NCBI GenBank assembly: GCA_964391865.1
Contig: CAYMNQ010000002.1
Coordinates: 496,001-560,000, forward strand
DNA length: 64,000 bases
From: DASZQL01 sp964391865
Lineage (GTDB): Bacteria; Planctomycetota; Phycisphaerae; Phycisphaerales; UBA1924
Direction of reading: 5' to 3'
The notes beneath the pieces are model-generated. The model saw only the letters and a program-made list of their open reading frames with translations, had not been told where the DNA came from and searched no databases. Position numbers and translations under genes: made by a program. This document shows, piece by piece, positions 48,461 through 57,136 of the stretch. Position 1 is the first letter of the stretch, and each line of letters starts with the position of its first letter.

Positions 48461-50287
48461 ATGCCGCACACACTCAGGATCCTCTGCGTCCACGGCGTCG
48501 GGAATCAGGAAGTCGATACCTCCTGGCAGGCGGAGTGGCAGGGCCTGATCGCCGACGGGCTGCGCGCGTGGAATCCCGAGCTCGACATCGAGGCGGAGTT
48601 CCTCGAGTACGACGCCCGCTTCACCGAAGCCAAGTACGACATCGGCGACGCGGTGCTCGGCACCGCGGGGCTGGGCGCCAGCGCCGTCGTCCATACCATC
48701 GGCGACGCGATCGGCTCGCTCTTCGGGCGACGCGGCATTTCAGGGCCGGGCGAGCCCGCCGCCCGCGGGAAGCTCGATGATTCGCTCCGCTGGACCATCG
48801 GCATGGTGCAGCAGTGGGCCGCCGACCGGAAACTCCGCGAGAGCCTGCGGAAGGACCTGCTGAAGCAGGTCTCCGACTTCAAGCCAAACCTGATCGCGGC
48901 GCACAGCCTCGGCTCGCTGATCGCGTACGACACCTTCGCACGGAATCAGGGCGAACTCGCCGGGCGCGTGCTGGTGACCTTCGGCTCGCAGATCGCAAAC
49001 CCCGGCGTGCGCTCGACCTTCGGCGGGCGCATCGTGCCGCTGGAGAAAGCCGCGCATTGGTACCACCTGTTCAACGAGTGCGACCGCGTGCTCACCGCGC
49101 CGATCAAGCTGAACGCGCGGAACTTCACGCAGGTCGAAACACTCTTCGACATCCCGGGCGATGTGATGAATCATTCCGCCGAGTGGTACCTCTCGCGCCC
49201 CGCGACCAGCGAGTGCGTGTGGCGGCCCGTCGCCGGCTCCGTCCGCGCCGCCCGCGGCGTGCGCGGCATGGGCGCGTCGCTCTCCAACTTCCGCTCCGTC
49301 ACGCGCGTCTCACGCCCGAAAGTCAAGCACCGAGCGGTCCTCGTTGGCATCAACGACTACCCAAGCCCCGAGGACCGGCTCGAAGGCTGCGTGAACGACT
49401 GCTTCCGCATGAGCGAAGTGCTGCAGGAACTCGGCTTCGACCCGGAGAACATCCGGCTCGTGCTCAACGATCGCGCGACGTCCACCGCGGTGCTCGAGCG
49501 GCTCGACTGGCTGCTCGAGGATTCCGATGAGGGTGACCTCCGCATCTTCTATTACAGCGGGCACGGCGCCCGCATCCCCGACTACGGCCCGGATGAGACC
49601 GTCGACCACCGCGACGAGTGCCTCTGCACCTACGACTTCGACTGGAAGCCCGAGCACTGCATCACCGACGACCGCTTCTTCGAGCTCTACTCGCAGCTGC
49701 CCTACGGCACGAACTTCGTTTCGATCCTCGACTGCTGCCACAGCGGCGGGATGGTCCGCGACGGCGGGCCGCGCATCCGCGGGCTCTCACCCCCCGACGA
49801 CATCCGTCACCGCGCTATGAAGTGGGACGCGAAACGCCAGATGTGGGTCGAGCGATCGCTCGAACTCTCCCGCCGGAACCTCGCCGCGAACGCCAAGGAC
49901 GAGCAACGCTACCTGGGCGAGCACGGCGACACCAAGAAGCTCGGCAGCGCCGTTGCGCTGTGGAACGAGCCGCGCGAGTTCGAGCGCCAGAAAATGGAAC
50001 TCAAGCACTTCGGCCCTTTCACCCCGGTGCTGATCCAGGCGTGCCGGGAGAGCGAGTATTCCTACGAATACCGGCACGGCGTGACGTCGTACGGCGCGTT
50101 CACCTACGCCGCCTCGATGATCCTGCGCGAACTCCGGGCGGCGAAGAAGAACCCGTCGATCAACGAACTGGTGAAACTCGCCGCGACGCGCTTGTCCGAA
50201 CTCGGCTACCGCCAATCGCCGCAGGTTGTGGGGCCGAAGGTGAAGGTGAGTGCGCCGCTGATGCCGAAGGCGCACTCCAAGCGCTGA
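48461..50287 (+). CDS. Alpha/beta-hydrolase fused to a caspase-like (C14/metacaspase) protease
   Basis: ATG 48461 follows GAGGAGCGAACCATC. The 608-residue cytoplasmic protein has two putative hydrolases. Residues 1-270 look like a lipase-type alpha/beta-hydrolase: oxyanion motif CVHGVGNQE (9-17) and nucleophile elbow AAHSLGS with S149. Residues 285-600 are a metacaspase-like domain: VLVGINDYPSPEDRLEGCVND, catalytic H368 in YYSGHGAR, catalytic C426 in ILDCCHSGG, and the late signature GVTSYGAFTYAASMIL. Metacaspases cleave after Arg or Lys, often Ca-dependently. The fusion of a lipid- or ester-hydrolase with a caspase suggests a programmed-cell-death or immune effector, by inference. No separate sensor gene is adjacent. 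Confidence 0.85.
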   Translation: MPHTLRILCVHGVGNQEVDTSWQAEWQGLIADGLRAWNPELDIEAEFLEYDARFTEAKYDIGDAVLGTAGLGASAVVHTIGDAIGSLFGRRGISGPGEPAARGKLDDSLRWTIGMVQQWAADRKLRESLRKDLLKQVSDFKPNLIAAHSLGSLIAYDTFARNQGELAGRVLVTFGSQIANPGVRSTFGGRIVPLEKAAHWYHLFNECDRVLTAPIKLNARNFTQVETLFDIPGDVMNHSAEWYLSRPATSECVWRPVAGSVRAARGVRGMGASLSNFRSVTRVSRPKVKHRAVLVGINDYPSPEDRLEGCVNDCFRMSEVLQELGFDPENIRLVLNDRATSTAVLERLDWLLEDSDEGDLRIFYYSGHGARIPDYGPDETVDHRDECLCTYDFDWKPEHCITDDRFFELYSQLPYGTNFVSILDCCHSGGMVRDGGPRIRGLSPPDDIRHRAMKWDAKRQMWVERSLELSRRNLAANAKDEQRYLGEHGDTKKLGSAVALWNEPREFERQKMELKHFGPFTPVLIQACRESEYSYEYRHGVTSYGAFTYAASMILRELRAAKKNPSINELVKLAATRLSELGYRQSPQVVGPKVKVSAPLMPKAHSKR

Positions 50288-50353
50288 AGCGCGACCCCTG
50301 CTTCAAGCGTCGCGCGAACACTCAGGGCCGTGCGGGCAGCTCAGCGTTGTTCG

Positions 50354-51100
50354 TCAACCGCCGAAAGCCTTGCTGAGCATGGCGTGGGCTTCGGCGCCTT
50401 CGACGACCTGCGCGGAAAGGACCGCGCCCTTTCGAACGGCGGCCGACAGCGCCGGCTCATCGAGCTCGTTGAGGAGTTGCTTTGTCGCGCGGAGCGCGCT
50501 CGGGCCGGCGAGTGCGAGGCGCTGGGCCAGCTCGTTCACGGCCTTGTCGAGTTCTTCGGCGGGCACGCAGTGCGACACCAAACCCATCTCGAACGCTCGC
50601 TGCCCGCTCATCGTGCCGCCCTGCAGCAGCACGCGCCGGGCCACACCGGCGCCGATCGTCTTCACCAGCCACGGCGCGACGACCGCGGGGCACACGCCGA
50701 GATCAACCTCCGGGTAGCCGAGCTTTGCGTCGGGGTGCGTGACGGCGAGGTCGCACACGCACGCGAGCCCGCACCCGCCGCCGATGGCGGCGGAGTTCAC
50801 CCGCGCGATGGTCACCATCGGCAATCGGCGGAGCTTGATCGTCAGCTCCGCGATCTGTGAGAGCAGCTTCGCCGGCGCGCCGGGCTCGTTCAGCACCGCC
50901 TTCAGGTCCATCCCCGCGCAGAAGACCCGGCCCGCGCCGGTGAGAATGCAGACGATGATGTCATCGCGCCGCGCCAGTTCGTCGCAGCGCGCGTGCAGCG
51001 CCTCGAGCAGATCGAGCGAGAGCGCATTCCGCTTGTCCACGCGGTTTAGGCTCAGCGTGGCGATGCGGGAATCAATCGTGAGCGTGGCGAGGTCGGTCAT
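50354..51100 (-). CDS. Enoyl-CoA hydratase/isomerase
   Basis: From ATG 51100 the product has 248 residues with the crotonase pattern: VDKRNALSLDLLEALHARC, oxyanion-hole segment VFCAGMDLKAV, then VNSAAIGGGCGLACVCDLAV with the second oxyanion residue and VDLGVCPAVVAPWL. The catalytic Glu that normally follows the GGG segment (in 'YPEV') is present in LGYPEVDLG, while the second (LGLxPE-type) position reads LGVCPAVV. The enzyme probably hydrates an enoyl-CoA in fatty or branched-chain acid breakdown. A second crotonase is encoded at 53.1 kb next to HMG-CoA lyase. No SAM or other motif suggests a different role. Confidence 0.88.
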   Translation of the reverse strand: MTDLATLTIDSRIATLSLNRVDKRNALSLDLLEALHARCDELARRDDIIVCILTGAGRVFCAGMDLKAVLNEPGAPAKLLSQIAELTIKLRRLPMVTIARVNSAAIGGGCGLACVCDLAVTHPDAKLGYPEVDLGVCPAVVAPWLVKTIGAGVARRVLLQGGTMSGQRAFEMGLVSHCVPAEELDKAVNELAQRLALAGPSALRATKQLLNELDEPALSAAVRKGAVLSAQVVEGAEAHAMLSKAFGG

Positions 51101-51180
51101 GGCAGGCTCAGGATAGTGGAACGCGTCACGATCGCCGCTCCGGCGCGGCCGGCACCCGGCGGTCGCCGTGAGAAATATCA

Positions 51181-51231
51181 AACCATCTGGTTGACAATCC
51201 GGTCGGGCGCTGTATTTTAAACCACATGGTT
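51181..51231 (+). promoter_or_regulatory. Leaderless promoter of the second arsR with twin operators
   Basis: AACCA-TC-TGGTT (51181-51192) and AACCA-CA-TGGTT (51220-51231) are the same palindrome. The first overlaps the -35 TTGACA (51191-51196); a TATTTT -10 (51213-51218) lies 16 nt later. The second palindrome contains the arsR start codon itself (ATG 51226), 7 nt after the -10, so the message is probably leaderless and autorepressed. Confidence 0.8.
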
Positions 51232-51600
51232 CTAGATCGCTCTCCCAATCTCGACCGGGTCTTTCACGCCCTCGCGCACCCCGCGCGGCGGGCGATCCTG
51301 CGCCAACTGACGGACAGCGAGCGGAACCTGAGCGAGCTTGCGGCGCCGCTGAAGATGTCATTCCCAGCCGCATCGAAGCACGTGCGGGTTCTCGAAAAGG
51401 CGAAGCTCGTCCGCCGGCGCGTCAGCGGGCGGGCCCACTATTGCCGGTTGAATGCGTCGCCCATGAAGCAGGCCGCCGAGTGGACGGAGGGGTTCCGGGC
51501 GCACTGGGAGGCGAGCTTCCTCCGCCTTGATGCGCTGCTTGATCAGTTGAAAGAAGACGAAGCAAGAAAGGCGACGAAGCATGACCCCGGCGCGCGATGA
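51226..51600 (+). CDS. ArsR-family regulator of an SRPBCC operon
   Basis: The 124-residue protein has the ArsR winged helix: LDRVFHALAHPARRAILRQL, LAAPLKMSFPAASKHVRVLEKAKLV and the wing RRRVSGRAHYCRL. No cysteine metal site is visible. ArsR genes directly followed by SRPBCC/AHSA1 genes are a common pair in bacteria. Its 3' end overlaps the next gene by 20 nt. Its promoter carries two copies of the palindrome AACCAnnTGGTT, so it most likely represses itself. Confidence 0.9.
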   Translation: MVLDRSPNLDRVFHALAHPARRAILRQLTDSERNLSELAAPLKMSFPAASKHVRVLEKAKLVRRRVSGRAHYCRLNASPMKQAAEWTEGFRAHWEASFLRLDALLDQLKEDEARKATKHDPGAR

Positions 51601-52096
51601 AGCCACCACGCTGACGTTCCCCTCGGACCGCGAGATCAGGCTCACGCGGATGCTCGCCGCCCCTCGGGCGCTCGTGTGGAAGGCGTGGACGAATCCGGAG
51701 CACGTCGGGCGCTGGTGGGGACCGAACGGCTTCACGACCACGACGCGCGAGATCGACATCCGCCCCGGCGGGGGCTGGCGGCACGTTATGCACGGGCCGG
51801 ACGGGCGCGACTACGAGAACCTGATCACGTACCTCGAACTCGTCGAGCCCTCGAGGATCGTCTACAAGCACGGGGGCGCTCTCGATGCCGAGCCGGTCAA
51901 TTTCCCACTCGAGGCTGCGGGCCTGGGCGGGCAGAGCACGCTGGTCACCCTGCTGATGACCTTCGTCTCGAAGAGCGCGCTCGACCTCGTCATCCGGGAG
52001 TACGGCGCGGACGAAGGGGGCAGGCAGCATCTCCGACGTCTGGATGAATTCGTCGAGGGGTTGGACACCACTTCATTGCAGGCGGGCTGCGCATGA
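51581..52096 (+). CDS. SRPBCC (AHSA1/CalC-like) domain protein
   Basis: The 171-residue protein starts inside the arsR end. It contains the START-like entry RMLAAPRALVWKAWTNPEHVGRWWGPNGFTT and the beta segments DIRPGGGWRHVMHGPDGRDY and YLELVEPSRIVY, which define the AHSA1/DUF1398-like branch. These proteins form a hydrophobic pocket and bind lipids or small aromatic molecules or act as Hsp90 co-chaperone-like proteins. It is the first target of the ArsR regulator. Its stop overlaps the next start (ATGA). Confidence 0.88.
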   Translation: MTPARDEATTLTFPSDREIRLTRMLAAPRALVWKAWTNPEHVGRWWGPNGFTTTTREIDIRPGGGWRHVMHGPDGRDYENLITYLELVEPSRIVYKHGGALDAEPVNFPLEAAGLGGQSTLVTLLMTFVSKSALDLVIREYGADEGGRQHLRRLDEFVEGLDTTSLQAGCA

Positions 52097-52542
52097 GCCA
52101 ATACGCCGCTCCATCACATGCCCCCGATCGAACCATCGGCACCAGCCGCGTGCGGACGATGGTTCGCGGCATTCTCGCCCTGCTCGCGGGGCTGGGGGCG
52201 ATCGTCGTTCTGTCTCTCGGCACCGATGTCGTTCTGCACGCGACGGGGATCTACCCGCCCTGGTTTGAGCCGATGGGAACGCCGCTGTGGGCGCTCGCGA
52301 CCGGCTACCGCATCGTCTACGGCGTGCTCGGCGGGTATATCACCGCGCGACTCGCTCAATCCAGACCGATGCGCCATGCGATCATCCTCGGCGTCCTCGG
52401 CATCGCCCTGAGCCTGATCGGGGTCGTGGCAACATGGGACTCAGGGCCTGAATTTGGACCGAAGTGGTACTCGATCGGGCTGGTCGTGATCGCGCTGCCC
52501 TGCTCGTGGGCGGGCGCCCGGCTGCGTCAGCGTCACTCATAA
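52093..52542 (+). CDS. Small membrane protein of the ArsR-SRPBCC operon
   Basis: The 149-residue protein has about four transmembrane helices: VRGILALLAGLGAIVVLSLG at 24-43, a short amphipathic region, YRIVYGVLGGYITARLA, AIILGVLGIALSLIGVVA and SIGLVVIALPCSWAGARL. No catalytic residues are obvious. It starts 4 nt before the SRPBCC stop, so it is co-translated. Similar small membrane proteins accompany ArsR-SRPBCC pairs, but their role is not known. Confidence 0.75.
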   Translation: MSQYAAPSHAPDRTIGTSRVRTMVRGILALLAGLGAIVVLSLGTDVVLHATGIYPPWFEPMGTPLWALATGYRIVYGVLGGYITARLAQSRPMRHAIILGVLGIALSLIGVVATWDSGPEFGPKWYSIGLVVIALPCSWAGARLRQRHS

Positions 52543-52585
52543 CGGTCAATCGTTCATTGTCTGTACTTGAAAAGGAGCCATCACG

Positions 52586-53074
52586 ATGAGCAGCGGGGCC
52601 TTGAGAATCACCACGCCGAACGACACCGAGATCTTCTTCACGCGCGAGTTCGACGCGCCGCGACGGCTCGTGTGGGACACGATGTCGAAGCCCGAGCTCC
52701 TCAAAAGGTGGCTCTTCGGCCCGCCCGGCTGGGAGATGACCGTGTGCGACGAGGACCATCGCGTCGGCGGCGAGTTCCACTGGATGTGGCGCCACGTCGA
52801 TGGACGCGAGATGTCGATGCGCGGCGTGTACCGCGAGCTCGTCCCGCCCGAGCGCTGCGTGCGCACCGAGCGATTCGAGTTCGGCTGCGAGGCCCAGATG
52901 GGCGAGCAGCTCGCCACACTGGAACTGAAGGAGTTCAGCGGAAAGACCCGCATGACGCTGACTGTGCGCTACCCCTCGAAGGAAGCCCGCGACGGCGCCC
53001 TCGCCTCCGGCATGGAGCAGGGCATGGCCGCGGGGTACGACCGGCTCGATCGCATCCTGGCGTCGGCAGCCTGA
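52586..53074 (+). CDS. Second SRPBCC (AHSA1-like) domain protein
   Basis: ATG 52586 follows AAAAGGAGCCATCACG. The 162-residue protein has the AHSA1 pattern: TREFDAPRRLVWDTMSKPELLKRWLFGPPGW, then GGEFHWMWRHVDGREMSMRG and SGKTRMTLTVRYPSKEARDGAL. It is the fourth gene of the operon begun by arsR at 51226. The two SRPBCC paralogues probably have different ligands. It ends 10 nt before the converging enoyl-CoA hydratase gene. Confidence 0.86.
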   Translation: MSSGALRITTPNDTEIFFTREFDAPRRLVWDTMSKPELLKRWLFGPPGWEMTVCDEDHRVGGEFHWMWRHVDGREMSMRGVYRELVPPERCVRTERFEFGCEAQMGEQLATLELKEFSGKTRMTLTVRYPSKEARDGALASGMEQGMAAGYDRLDRILASAA

Positions 53075-53084
53075 GCGGTCGCGG

Positions 53085-53876
53085 CTACTTCTTCTCTCTC
53101 GCCCACATCGCCTCGAGCGAGCGGCGTTCCTCTTCGGAACCCACGAGCGCGAGCGAGGCGGCGAGGGCGCGATCGAACTCATCTTCGTTGAGCGAGCCGT
53201 CGATCTCGTTCAGCCACCGCTTGGTCGCGGCGACCGCGCCGGGCGGCTTTTCCGCGAGTTTCGCCGCTTCGATCTGAGCGCGCGGCGTCACGTCCTCGGG
53301 GATGTCAACGGCGCGGTCGGCGATCCCGATGCGGGCGGCTTCCAGCCCACTGATGAGCTGCGTGTCGAAGAGGCGTTCGCGCGTCTGCCGCCCGTTCAGG
53401 TTCTGGCGCAGCGTCGGCGCGGAGACGGCCGGGCTGATGCCGAGGCGCAGCACGGGGTAGCCGAGCTTCGCGTGCTGGTCGGTGATGATGAAGTCGCCCC
53501 CGCCGAGAAGAGCGCAGCCGCCCGCGATCGCCCCGCCGTGCGCGGCGATGACGACTGGCTTGCTCGTGCGCCGGAGCGAACGCACAGCGCGCGACAAGCC
53601 GATCAAGAGCTCGCGCAGCGCGCCCGAATCATCCCGGCACAGCGAGAGGTCGAACCCCGAGCAGAACATCGCGCCCTCGCCGCGGAGGACGACGGCGCGG
53701 ATGGCGGGGTCGGCGTCCAACTCGCGCGCGGCTTCGATGATCGCATCGAGCATCTGCGGCGTGAGCGCGTTGCGCTTCTCTTCGCGGTCGAGCACGATCT
53801 CGCCCACGGCGGCGAATTTCGGGTCACGCGTGTGCGCCGCGAGGCGGTCAGTGCGCACATGGTTCTTCTCGCTCAC
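53085..53876 (-). CDS. Enoyl-CoA hydratase/isomerase coupled to HMG-CoA lyase
   Basis: GTG 53876 overlaps the HMG-CoA lyase stop (GTGA), so the two are translated together. The 263-residue crotonase has EEKRNALTPQMLDAIIEAAR, AMFCSGFDLSL, HGGAIAGGCALLGGGDFII and VLRLGISPAVSAPTL. The position of the second catalytic Glu is occupied by Ala (SPAVS), as in some crotonases with altered chemistry. Together with HMG-CoA lyase this suggests 3-methylglutaconyl-CoA hydration in leucine degradation, but isomerase or other acyl-CoA activity is possible. Confidence 0.87.
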   Translation of the reverse strand: MSEKNHVRTDRLAAHTRDPKFAAVGEIVLDREEKRNALTPQMLDAIIEAARELDADPAIRAVVLRGEGAMFCSGFDLSLCRDDSGALRELLIGLSRAVRSLRRTSKPVVIAAHGGAIAGGCALLGGGDFIITDQHAKLGYPVLRLGISPAVSAPTLRQNLNGRQTRERLFDTQLISGLEAARIGIADRAVDIPEDVTPRAQIEAAKLAEKPPGAVAATKRWLNEIDGSLNEDEFDRALAASLALVGSEEERRSLEAMWAREKK

Positions 53877-54847
53877 GCGCCACCCCCTGCATTGGTGCTC
53901 GCAGCCGCGGCTCGGGCGCGGTCGACGATCTCGCGCGCGTACGCCGCCGCTTCGGCGAGACGGCCGAGATCGACGCCCGTCGTGAACCCGGAGTCGTGGA
54001 TCGTGCGGACGAGCAGGTCGGTAGAGATGTTGCCCGGGGCGCGCTTGCCGGGGATGGAGGCGTACGGGCACCCGCCCAGCCCGGCGACGGAGCCGTCGAA
54101 GGAAATCACGCCCAGGTCGAGCGCCGCGCGGACGCACTCGCTGGCGCGGGCGAAGGTGTCGTGCAGGTGCAGGGTGATGTTGGGCTCGTCGAAGTCGTTG
54201 AAATCGTGCCCGCCGGCGGCGGCGATGGCGTCATTGAGCATCGCTCGCATGGAGGCGGCGTCGCCCGCGCCGATGGTATCGCCCAGATCGATCTCGTCCG
54301 CGCCGATGCCGATGAGTTGCTCGACGACCTGCGCGACCTGCGCCGGCGCGATCGGGCCTTCGAACGGGCACGCGATGACGCACGACACGTAGCCGCGGAC
54401 TTCGAGATCGTGCTCGCGGGCGGCGGCGATGACCGGCTTGAACCGCTCGATCGTCTCGGCGATCGTCGCGTTCGTGTTCTTTTTCGAGAACGTATCGCTC
54501 GCGGCGGTGAAAACGGAAAGCTTCGAGATCAGCGCGTGACCGGCGGCGCGATTGACGTCAAGCGCGGCTTGGAGGCCTTTGTCATTTGGCACGAGCGCTG
54601 AGAGACGGGCGAACCCGGTGCCCGCTGCTTTCAGATCAAGCGCGTTGATCCTAGAGAACACCTCCGCCGCATCGCCCAACTGCGGCACCCACTTCGGGCT
54701 GACGAAGCTGCTCACTTCGATCTCATCGACACCCGTCGCGCACAGCAATTCCACCAGCCGGACCTTCTCGGCGGTCGCGATCACACCCGGCTCGTTTTGC
54801 AAACCGTCACGCGGGGAGACATCGGTGATTCGGATTTGTTCCGGCAC
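53873..54847 (-). CDS. Hydroxymethylglutaryl-CoA lyase
   Basis: The 324-residue (beta/alpha)8 enzyme begins IRITDVSPRDGLQNEPGV, the classical HMG-CoA lyase start with the metal-binding Asp and catalytic Arg (PRDGLQ). It continues VSSFVSPKWVPQL, CVIACPFEGP and ends with the signature GSVAGLGGCPYA carrying the catalytic Cys. It cleaves HMG-CoA into acetyl-CoA and acetoacetate, the last step of leucine breakdown. The downstream crotonase overlaps it by 4 nt; a CoA-transferase subunit for acetoacetate lies 2.3 kb away. Confidence 0.93.
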   Translation of the reverse strand: MPEQIRITDVSPRDGLQNEPGVIATAEKVRLVELLCATGVDEIEVSSFVSPKWVPQLGDAAEVFSRINALDLKAAGTGFARLSALVPNDKGLQAALDVNRAAGHALISKLSVFTAASDTFSKKNTNATIAETIERFKPVIAAAREHDLEVRGYVSCVIACPFEGPIAPAQVAQVVEQLIGIGADEIDLGDTIGAGDAASMRAMLNDAIAAAGGHDFNDFDEPNITLHLHDTFARASECVRAALDLGVISFDGSVAGLGGCPYASIPGKRAPGNISTDLLVRTIHDSGFTTGVDLGRLAEAAAYAREIVDRARAAAASTNAGGGA

Positions 54848-54880
54848 GGAGTGAGCATAGCCGTGCTGCGGGGTGACTCT

Positions 54881-55414
54881 TTACTGCCGCCCGCCGCTGA
54901 GCTTCGCGGTCATCGTATCGAGATTCTTCTTGGCGGTCTCGTTAGTCGGCGCAATCTCGCCCGCCTGGCGGAAGGCGGCCATCGCCTCCTCGGGCGAATC
55001 AAGGTTGCTGTACGCGACGCCGAGATTGTTGAACGCGGCGGCGAGCGTCGGATCGAGCTCGGTGGCGGCGATGTACTTGCGGATCGCGTCCGCGTGCTCG
55101 CCCGAGTTCTGCAGGCGCACGCCCTCGGCGAAGAGCGAGTACGCCCGCTGGATCAGCGGATCGTTCGACTTCGTCTCCGCCGTCGCGATCAACTCGTATG
55201 CCGAGGCGGCAACCGCCGCCGGCGTCCCGGCGGGCTTCGAGGCGGCGATCGTCTTCGTCGGCGGAGCGCTCTCCGAGGACTGGCGCGAGGTGATCAAACT
55301 GACAGCGTCGCTCGACAGCACACCCGCGATGAAACACATGACCCCGGTGATGATCACCGCGACGATCTGCGGTGTATGGGAGTGTGACTGACCAGCATTG
55401 TATGGAGCGTTCAT
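54881..55414 (-). CDS. TPR protein with one membrane anchor
   Basis: From ATG 55414 the product has 177 residues. A hydrophobic segment at about 17-38 (IVAVIITGVMCFIAGVLSS) anchors the N-terminus, and two to three TPRs follow: LIQRAYSLFAEGVRLQNSG, ADAIRKYIAATELDPTLAAAFNNLGVAYSN and PEEAMAAFRQAGEIAPTN. A TATAGT box (55426-55421, minus strand) lies only 6 nt before the ATG, so the gene is probably read from a leaderless mRNA. It is the first gene upstream of the HMG-CoA lyase pair but with its own promoter. Partner proteins are unknown. Confidence 0.78.
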   Translation of the reverse strand: MNAPYNAGQSHSHTPQIVAVIITGVMCFIAGVLSSDAVSLITSRQSSESAPPTKTIAASKPAGTPAAVAASAYELIATAETKSNDPLIQRAYSLFAEGVRLQNSGEHADAIRKYIAATELDPTLAAAFNNLGVAYSNLDSPEEAMAAFRQAGEIAPTNETAKKNLDTMTAKLSGGRQ

Positions 55415-55534
55415 ACAAGAACTATACACCCTTCGAGGCCGCCTTGTACCGTTCAAGACCCTATCGTTCTGTGAAGTTGGCAGGATCGGGCGATTTTGGT
55501 CCTGATCGTCCTGAGCCGCGAGCCGCATGCCGGG

Positions 55535-56965
55535 TTAGAGCAGGGGGCCGAGCAATCTGGATAGATTGTCCAGGAACGCGGCGAACCTAGGGCGGGCGCT
55601 CCATGTCACCGGGTCGAGCGGCGCGGATTGGCGGATGTACGCCTGTTGGCTCCAGCGGATCAAGTCGGTGACCTCCCGGCCGTAGAGCATGGCGGTGAGT
55701 TCGAAGTTCAGCTCAAATGAGCGGGTATCGAAGTTGGTCGAGCCGATCAGGGCGAGCGCGCTGTCGACGGTCAGGGTTTTCGCATGGAGCAGCCCCTCTC
55801 GGTGGAGGTGCAGGCGCACCCCGGCGCCGAGGAGGTCAGCGAAGTAGGCGCGGGCGGCTCGATCGACGAGCCACTGGTCGCTGCGCTCCGGGACCACAAG
55901 ATCCACTTGCACGCCGCGGAGAACGGCAATGCGGAGGGCGGTGATGAGCGTCTCGCTGGGGATGAGGTAGGGCGAGGTGATGACGACGCGGTGCTCGGCT
56001 TCGTGGATAGCGGCGACGAAGAGGTCGTGGATGCCGCTGGCGGTTTCGAAGGTCGGGCCGCTGGGGACGATCTGCACCGGCACCTTGTCCCTCGGCGATG
56101 CGGCAACCTCCGGGAACAGGTCCGGCTCTTCGAGGACGACGCCCGTCTCGCTGCACCAATCTTCGAGGAACACAAGCTGGAGCTGCTGGACCACGGGGCC
56201 GATGAGCCGGACGGTCAGGTCCTGCCACATGCCGGCCTTTTTGTGCCCGTAGTCGGGGTTCACGATGTTCTGCGAGCCGGTGTAGGCGATGACGCCGTCA
56301 ATGATCGCGAGCTTGCGGTGATTGCGCAGGTCGATGCGCGCGAGGAAGAGCCGCAACGGATTCACGCGCAGGAGCGGGACGACCTCGACACCCGAGGCGC
56401 GCATCTGCGGTGCGAGCGAGCGCAGCATGCCCGCCGAGCCGACGGCGTCGACCATCACACGGCAGCGGACGCCCCGCTGCGCCGCGTTCGACAAGGCGGC
56501 CGCGACTTCGCGCCCGGTCCGGTCGTCCTGAAAGATGTAGTACACGAAGTTGACGTGGAGCTTGGCGGCGGCGATGTCGGCGACGAGCCGGTCGATCATG
56601 AGCTGCGTGTCGGCGATGCACTCGACCTCGTTCCCGCCGAGGATGGGGTAGTCGCCGATCGACTCGGCGAGGTGTACGAGGTCGCGTTGGCGCGGGTCGA
56701 TCTCGGGGTGCACGATGTGCGGCTGGAGGAGCGCGGCCCGTTTGGGCGTGCTGACGCGCTCGAGCATCGCGTGGTACCGGATCGCGCGGCGCGCGCCCAG
56801 CCGACGCGTTCCGACCATCAGGTACAGCACGAGACCGACGACGGGCAGGAAGAAGATCACCGCCAGCCACGCAAGAGCCGTGGAGGATTGCCGACGGCGG
56901 ATCACGATCGGCACCATCCCGAGCCGGATCAGCCATTCGGTCGCGATGTAGAGCCAAGCGAGCAT
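55535..56965 (-). CDS. Cardiolipin synthase-like phospholipase D family protein
   Basis: From ATG 56965 the product has 476 residues. Two N-terminal transmembrane helices (about 4-22 and 30-50) precede two PLD catalytic domains, each with an HKD motif: NHRKLAIIDG (H216, K218, D223) and LHAKTLTVDS (H394, K396, D401). Segments IGDYPILGGNEVE and GSTNFDTRSFELNFE are typical of ClsA-type cardiolipin synthases, which join two phosphatidylglycerols. An open frame runs much further upstream but crosses a repeat-filled gap and has no start context. The last 15 nt before the start contain no repeat. Confidence 0.92.
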   Translation of the reverse strand: MLAWLYIATEWLIRLGMVPIVIRRRQSSTALAWLAVIFFLPVVGLVLYLMVGTRRLGARRAIRYHAMLERVSTPKRAALLQPHIVHPEIDPRQRDLVHLAESIGDYPILGGNEVECIADTQLMIDRLVADIAAAKLHVNFVYYIFQDDRTGREVAAALSNAAQRGVRCRVMVDAVGSAGMLRSLAPQMRASGVEVVPLLRVNPLRLFLARIDLRNHRKLAIIDGVIAYTGSQNIVNPDYGHKKAGMWQDLTVRLIGPVVQQLQLVFLEDWCSETGVVLEEPDLFPEVAASPRDKVPVQIVPSGPTFETASGIHDLFVAAIHEAEHRVVITSPYLIPSETLITALRIAVLRGVQVDLVVPERSDQWLVDRAARAYFADLLGAGVRLHLHREGLLHAKTLTVDSALALIGSTNFDTRSFELNFELTAMLYGREVTDLIRWSQQAYIRQSAPLDPVTWSARPRFAAFLDNLSRLLGPLL

Positions 56966-56980
56966 GGGGCGGATTGAGGG

Positions 56981-57121
56981 GTGCGGCTTGCGGCTTGGGG
57001 AAATGGCTTGGGGTCTGAGGCCTGGGGCTTGCGGGGACAGAAAAGGGAACGGCGTTGAGCGGCGTACACCTTCGCACTCCGCTGCGCGCGCCGCAAGCCG
57101 CATCCGGCAAGCCGCACCCCC
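56981..57121. repeat. Dense block of interspersed repeats between cls and the CoA-transferase gene
   Basis: GTGCGGCTTGCGGCTTGGGG (56981-57000), GGCTTGGGGTCTGAGG then CCTGGGGCTTGCGGGG (57005-57036), and CCGCAAGCCGCATCCGGC then AAGCCGCACCCCC (57091-57121). Together these combine the two main repeat families in one divergent gap of 171 nt. Confidence 0.7.
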
Positions 57122-57136
57122 GGGTATTCTTCCCCC

